Assembly (NCBI RefSeq): GCF_016863615.1
Contig: NZ_BOPF01000006.1
Location: 1-64,000 of the forward strand
Reading direction: 5' to 3'
Length of the DNA stretch: 64,000 bases
From: Virgisporangium aliadipatigenens
GTDB lineage: Bacteria > Actinomycetota > Actinomycetes > Mycobacteriales > Micromonosporaceae
In this document: positions 61,455 to 64,000 of the stretch, one piece after another
How positions within the stretch are numbered: the stretch's first letter is position 1
Layout of the letters: each line of letters begins with the position of its first letter
Program-made: the position numbers and the translations under genes
Notes under the pieces: generated by a model
Database searches by the model: none
Seen by the model: the letters and a program-made list of their open reading frames with translations, nothing else
What the model was told of the DNA's origin: nothing

Positions 61455-61491
61455 GAGCCGGTCCTTCCGGCACTGTGCGGGTGGCGGGGTC

Positions 61492-62598
61492 CTACGACTC
61501 CGTCACCCGCCGCACGAACTCCTCCCGGGTGCCGTCGAAGAGGGTGTCGCTCACCTGGGTGCAGAGGATGCCGATCCGGCCGGTGCGCGGGTCGTTGAAC
61601 CAGACGGTGCCGTAGCCGCCGTCCCAGCCGTAGCGGCCCGTCGCGGGGTCGACGGCGAGGCCGTAGCCCCAGCCGAGGCCGTTCAGGACGAAGCCGCCGT
61701 CGGCCTTCTGCGCCGCTGTCAGGTGATCGGTCGTCATCGCGCGGACGGACTCGGGCGTCAGCACGCCGGCCCCGCCCGCGCGCATCATCCGGGCGAACGC
61801 CAGCAGGTCGTCCACAGTGGACACCAGCCCGGCGGCACCCGAGTGGAACGCCGGCTCCGCCGTCCAGTCCTCGGCGTCGGGGCCGGCCTGGTCGACGAGT
61901 TCTCCCGTCGCGGGATCGGTGATGTAGTGCGGCGGAAGGGCGGCGGCCGTCCGCGGCGGCACCCGCCACGCGGTGTGATCCATGCCCAGTGGGCGCAGAA
62001 GTCGTTCCCCCATGAGGTCCGGAAGCGGGCGGGCGGCCGCGCGGGACACGAGGACGCCGAGCACGAGGGACCCGGTGTTGTACATCCACGTCTCGCCGGG
62101 CTGGCGCACCAGCGGCAGGGTGGCGAACCGGCGCAGCCACTCGTCGGGCCCGTGCGGCGTGCGCGGCCACGGCTGCGCGAGGGTGAGCCGCAGCTCCAGC
62201 GCCCGCCGGACCACCGGGTAGTCGGCACCCGCCGGGTCGAGGATCAGCCCGTGCCCCATCCGGAACGTCAGCAGGTCCTCGACGGTGACGCTCCGCCGCG
62301 CCGGCACGGTCTCCTCGAGCGGCCCGTCGACCCGGGTCAGCACCCGCCGGTCGGCCAGCTCGGGCAGCCAGCGCTCGACGGGATCGTCCAGCGCGATCGT
62401 GCCGTCCTCGACCAGCGTCATCGCGACGGCCGCGAGCAGCGGCTTGGTCAGCGACGCGATCCGGAACGGCGTCTCCCGGCGCATCGGCCCGTCGCCGGCC
62501 GCGCCGTGGCACTCGACGTGCACCTCCCCGCCGTCGTCGATCAGCGCGACGCCCGGCCGGTCCGCGTCCCGCAGGAGCGAGAATTCCTTCAGTTGCAC
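61492..62598 (-). CDS. Serine hydrolase of the class C beta-lactamase/EstB family
   Basis: 368 residues, cytoplasmic, no signal. The catalytic Ser-x-x-Lys is SLTK in FRIASLTKPLLAAVAM, the Tyr motif is YNT in WMYNTGSLVLGVL, and a late WDGGYGTVWF replaces the KTG box. This fits esterase or DD-peptidase-like members rather than a true beta-lactamase. GTG at 62598 is supported by GGAGG 4 nt upstream; ATG at 62616 is an alternative. It is divergent from the M64 peptidase gene. Confidence 0.86.
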   Translation of the reverse strand: MQLKEFSLLRDADRPGVALIDDGGEVHVECHGAAGDGPMRRETPFRIASLTKPLLAAVAMTLVEDGTIALDDPVERWLPELADRRVLTRVDGPLEETVPARRSVTVEDLLTFRMGHGLILDPAGADYPVVRRALELRLTLAQPWPRTPHGPDEWLRRFATLPLVRQPGETWMYNTGSLVLGVLVSRAAARPLPDLMGERLLRPLGMDHTAWRVPPRTAAALPPHYITDPATGELVDQAGPDAEDWTAEPAFHSGAAGLVSTVDDLLAFARMMRAGGAGVLTPESVRAMTTDHLTAAQKADGGFVLNGLGWGYGLAVDPATGRYGWDGGYGTVWFNDPRTGRIGILCTQVSDTLFDGTREEFVRRVTES

Positions 62599-62622
62599 AG
62601 TGCCTCCATCGAACATCGTCGT

Positions 62623-62628
62623 TAGCCT
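62623..62628 (+). promoter_or_regulatory. Putative -10 hexamer of the M64 peptidase gene
   Basis: TAGCCT, 6 nt before ATG at 62635, with no ribosome site between; a leaderless start is likely. Confidence 0.4.
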
Positions 62629-62634
62629 GCCGGC

Positions 62635-64000
62635 ATGCGGAGCAGGATCGCGGTATTCACCGCAACGGTAATGGCCGGTGCCCTGCTGGCGGCCCCCATC
62701 CGGGCCGGCGCGGCGGAGCCCGACGTGGGCAGCGCCACGCTGACGCCCCTCCAGGTCACCGGCCCGGCCGCGCAGCGGCTCAACCTCGTCGTCCTCGGGG
62801 ACGGATACACCGCTTCGGAGCAGGAGAAGTTCCGCGCCGACGTGGACCGGCACATGAACGTGCTGTGGAGCATGGAGCCGTTCCGCAGCTACCGCTCGTA
62901 CTTCAACGTCTACCGGATCGAGATCGTCTCCGGGCAGTCCGGCATCCGCTGCGACCCCGACGACGACCCGCCGGACCCGAACCGCATCACCCCGCTGGGC
63001 CTGCACTACGCCGACGGCTGCACCAACCCGCTGGCGCGCGGCATCACGTTCCAGAACTACGGCAACACCGCCCTCAACCGCTACCTGCAACAGCTCGTGG
63101 CGCCGCTCGGCGTCACCGCGGTCAACCGGCAGGTCCTCGCCGTGGCCAACACCGACACCTACGGCGGCATCGGCGGCACGAACGCCACCACCTCCGGCGG
63201 CGCGCCGCAGGGCCCGCTGATCACCCCGCACGAGCTGGGCCACTCGCTCGGCCTGCTGCAGGACGAGTACCCGTACTCGGACCGCCCGACCCCCGGCCCG
63301 CCCTACACCGGCGGCGAACCCTCCTCGCGCCACCACACCCTGCTGACCGAGGCGCAGATGCGGGCCCAGCAGGCCAAGTGGTGGCGCTGGCTCGGCGAGG
63401 AGAGCGAGTCCGGCGGCACCATCGGGCGCTACGAGAGCGGCATGTACGCGCAGTCCGGCGTGTGGCGGCCCAGCCAGCACTCGATGATGCGCTGGCTCGG
63501 GTTCCCGTTCGACCAGGTGTCCCGCGAGATCATGACGCAGCGGATCAGCGGCCGGCGCGACACCGACGCCATGGCTCTGACCTCGTCGCCGAACTCCTCC
63601 CCGGTCGGCACGACGGACGTCCTGTGGGTCGAAACCGGCCACCCCGCCTATCACCAGCTCTCCGTGAGCTGGTCGGTCAACGGTGTGGCCCGCTCCGACT
63701 CCCACTCCTTCTCCCTCCCGTCCTTCGGGGTCCGGCCCGGCGACAGCGTTTCCGTCACCGTGACCGACCCGACCGCGTATGTGCGTGACCCGGCGGTGCG
63801 TGGTGGGGCGGCGCTGACCCAGACCCGGTCGTGGACCGTCGGCGCCACGCCGATCACCGGGCCGGCCGTGCCGGTGAGCATCACCGCCGCCACGCAGACC
63901 ACCGAACGCGCCGTCGGCGGCAAGGATGTCGTCTACGTGGAGACCACGCACCCGCGCAACTCGATCCTCGACGTCACCTGGCGGCTCGACGGCGCCGTGG
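62635..64000 (+). CDS. Secreted M64 (IgA-peptidase-like) metallopeptidase, cut by window edge
   Basis: At least 455 residues, open to the right edge. The N-terminal signal peptide ends near IRAGAAEP. NLVVLGDGYTASEQEKF is the family's opening strand. FNVYRIEIVSGQSGI and CDPDDDPPD follow, then the zinc site HELGHSLGLLQDEY (His199, Glu200, His203) typical of M64. MMRWLGFPFDQVSREIM comes after the catalytic region, and later sequence is beta-rich (SVSVTVTDPT). Its C-terminal domains lie outside the window. With the M36 gene it suggests a protease-rich secretome. Confidence 0.9.
   Translation, partial: MRSRIAVFTATVMAGALLAAPIRAGAAEPDVGSATLTPLQVTGPAAQRLNLVVLGDGYTASEQEKFRADVDRHMNVLWSMEPFRSYRSYFNVYRIEIVSGQSGIRCDPDDDPPDPNRITPLGLHYADGCTNPLARGITFQNYGNTALNRYLQQLVAPLGVTAVNRQVLAVANTDTYGGIGGTNATTSGGAPQGPLITPHELGHSLGLLQDEYPYSDRPTPGPPYTGGEPSSRHHTLLTEAQMRAQQAKWWRWLGEESESGGTIGRYESGMYAQSGVWRPSQHSMMRWLGFPFDQVSREIMTQRISGRRDTDAMALTSSPNSSPVGTTDVLWVETGHPAYHQLSVSWSVNGVARSDSHSFSLPSFGVRPGDSVSVTVTDPTAYVRDPAVRGGAALTQTRSWTVGATPITGPAVPVSITAATQTTERAVGGKDVVYVETTHPRNSILDVTWRLDGAV

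Noticed and set aside
61457-61471. GCCGG-TCCTT-CCGGC hairpin after the M36 gene as a terminator
   Set aside because: The stem is only 5 bp with no T tract; such stems are expected by chance at this GC content.
1-64000. CRISPR arrays, tRNA/rRNA genes, transposases, integrases and prophage genes
   Set aside because: I looked for regularly spaced repeats, tRNA cloverleaf arms and transposase/integrase motifs on both strands and saw none. This was done by eye, so a small RNA gene could have been missed.

Overview
The window is very G+C-rich throughout (above 70% by eye, with almost every third codon position G or C). It has many GTG starts, dense ATGA/TGATG overlaps between genes, Tat-type lipoproteins and an ECF42-type sigma factor. 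This points to a filamentous actinomycete, probably Micromonosporaceae; the family-level call is inference. I saw no rRNA, tRNA, CRISPR array, insertion sequence or prophage gene.

Layout. 1-3.06 kb: siderophore-iron uptake (FecCD permease, Tat lipoprotein binding protein, siderophore-interacting flavoprotein) around an IdeR/DmdR-like iron box. 3.1-5.8 kb: response regulator, sensor kinase and a small lipoprotein; a 14-bp element is repeated exactly before the first and third genes. 5.9-10 kb: an orphan degenerate sugar-type ABC ATPase, an ArsR/SRPBCC pair, and a PadR regulator divergent from an FAD monooxygenase. 10-20 kb: L-arabinose catabolism, with a LacI regulator divergent from a YtfQRT-YjfF-like transporter followed by araB-araD-araA. 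20-22.7 kb: a membrane GGDEF protein, a GNAT acetyltransferase and a lower-GC hypothetical gene. 22.9-25.6 kb: alditol oxidase plus GH51 arabinofuranosidase, preceded by the best copy of the operator motif also found before the arabinose operon. 25.8-33.4 kb: four tightly packed exported proteins (zinc protease, Tat phosphoesterase, a 1341-residue FN3/RCC1-propeller protein and a beta-helix protein). 33.4-36.7 kb: a CheB-PAS-GAF-kinase-receiver protein whose phospho-acceptor His is Asn. 36.6-43 kb: GntR regulator and glcDEF-aceB (glycolate to glyoxylate to malate). 43-45 kb: a two-gene ABC exporter ending at a long palindrome. 45-52.6 kb: phosphoesterase, hydrolase, DUF3500 protein, azoreductase/MarR pair, HtpG, a variant PRPP synthetase and an unknown protein. 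52.6-55.2 kb: ECF42 sigma, its DGPF partner and two small membrane proteins. 55.3-58.4 kb: ackA-pta. 58.6-64 kb: M36 metallopeptidase, serine hydrolase and a M64 peptidase cut by the window edge.

How the parts fit. The GH51 enzyme would release arabinose outside or inside the cell, the YtfQ-type system would import it (perhaps as the furanose), and AraA, AraB and AraD would convert it to xylulose 5-phosphate. The shared operator suggests one regulon that also includes alditol oxidase. GlcDEF and malate synthase make a complete route from glycolate into the TCA cycle. Many genes lack a Shine-Dalgarno sequence but carry a TANNNT hexamer 6-7 nt before the start codon, which suggests widespread leaderless transcription.
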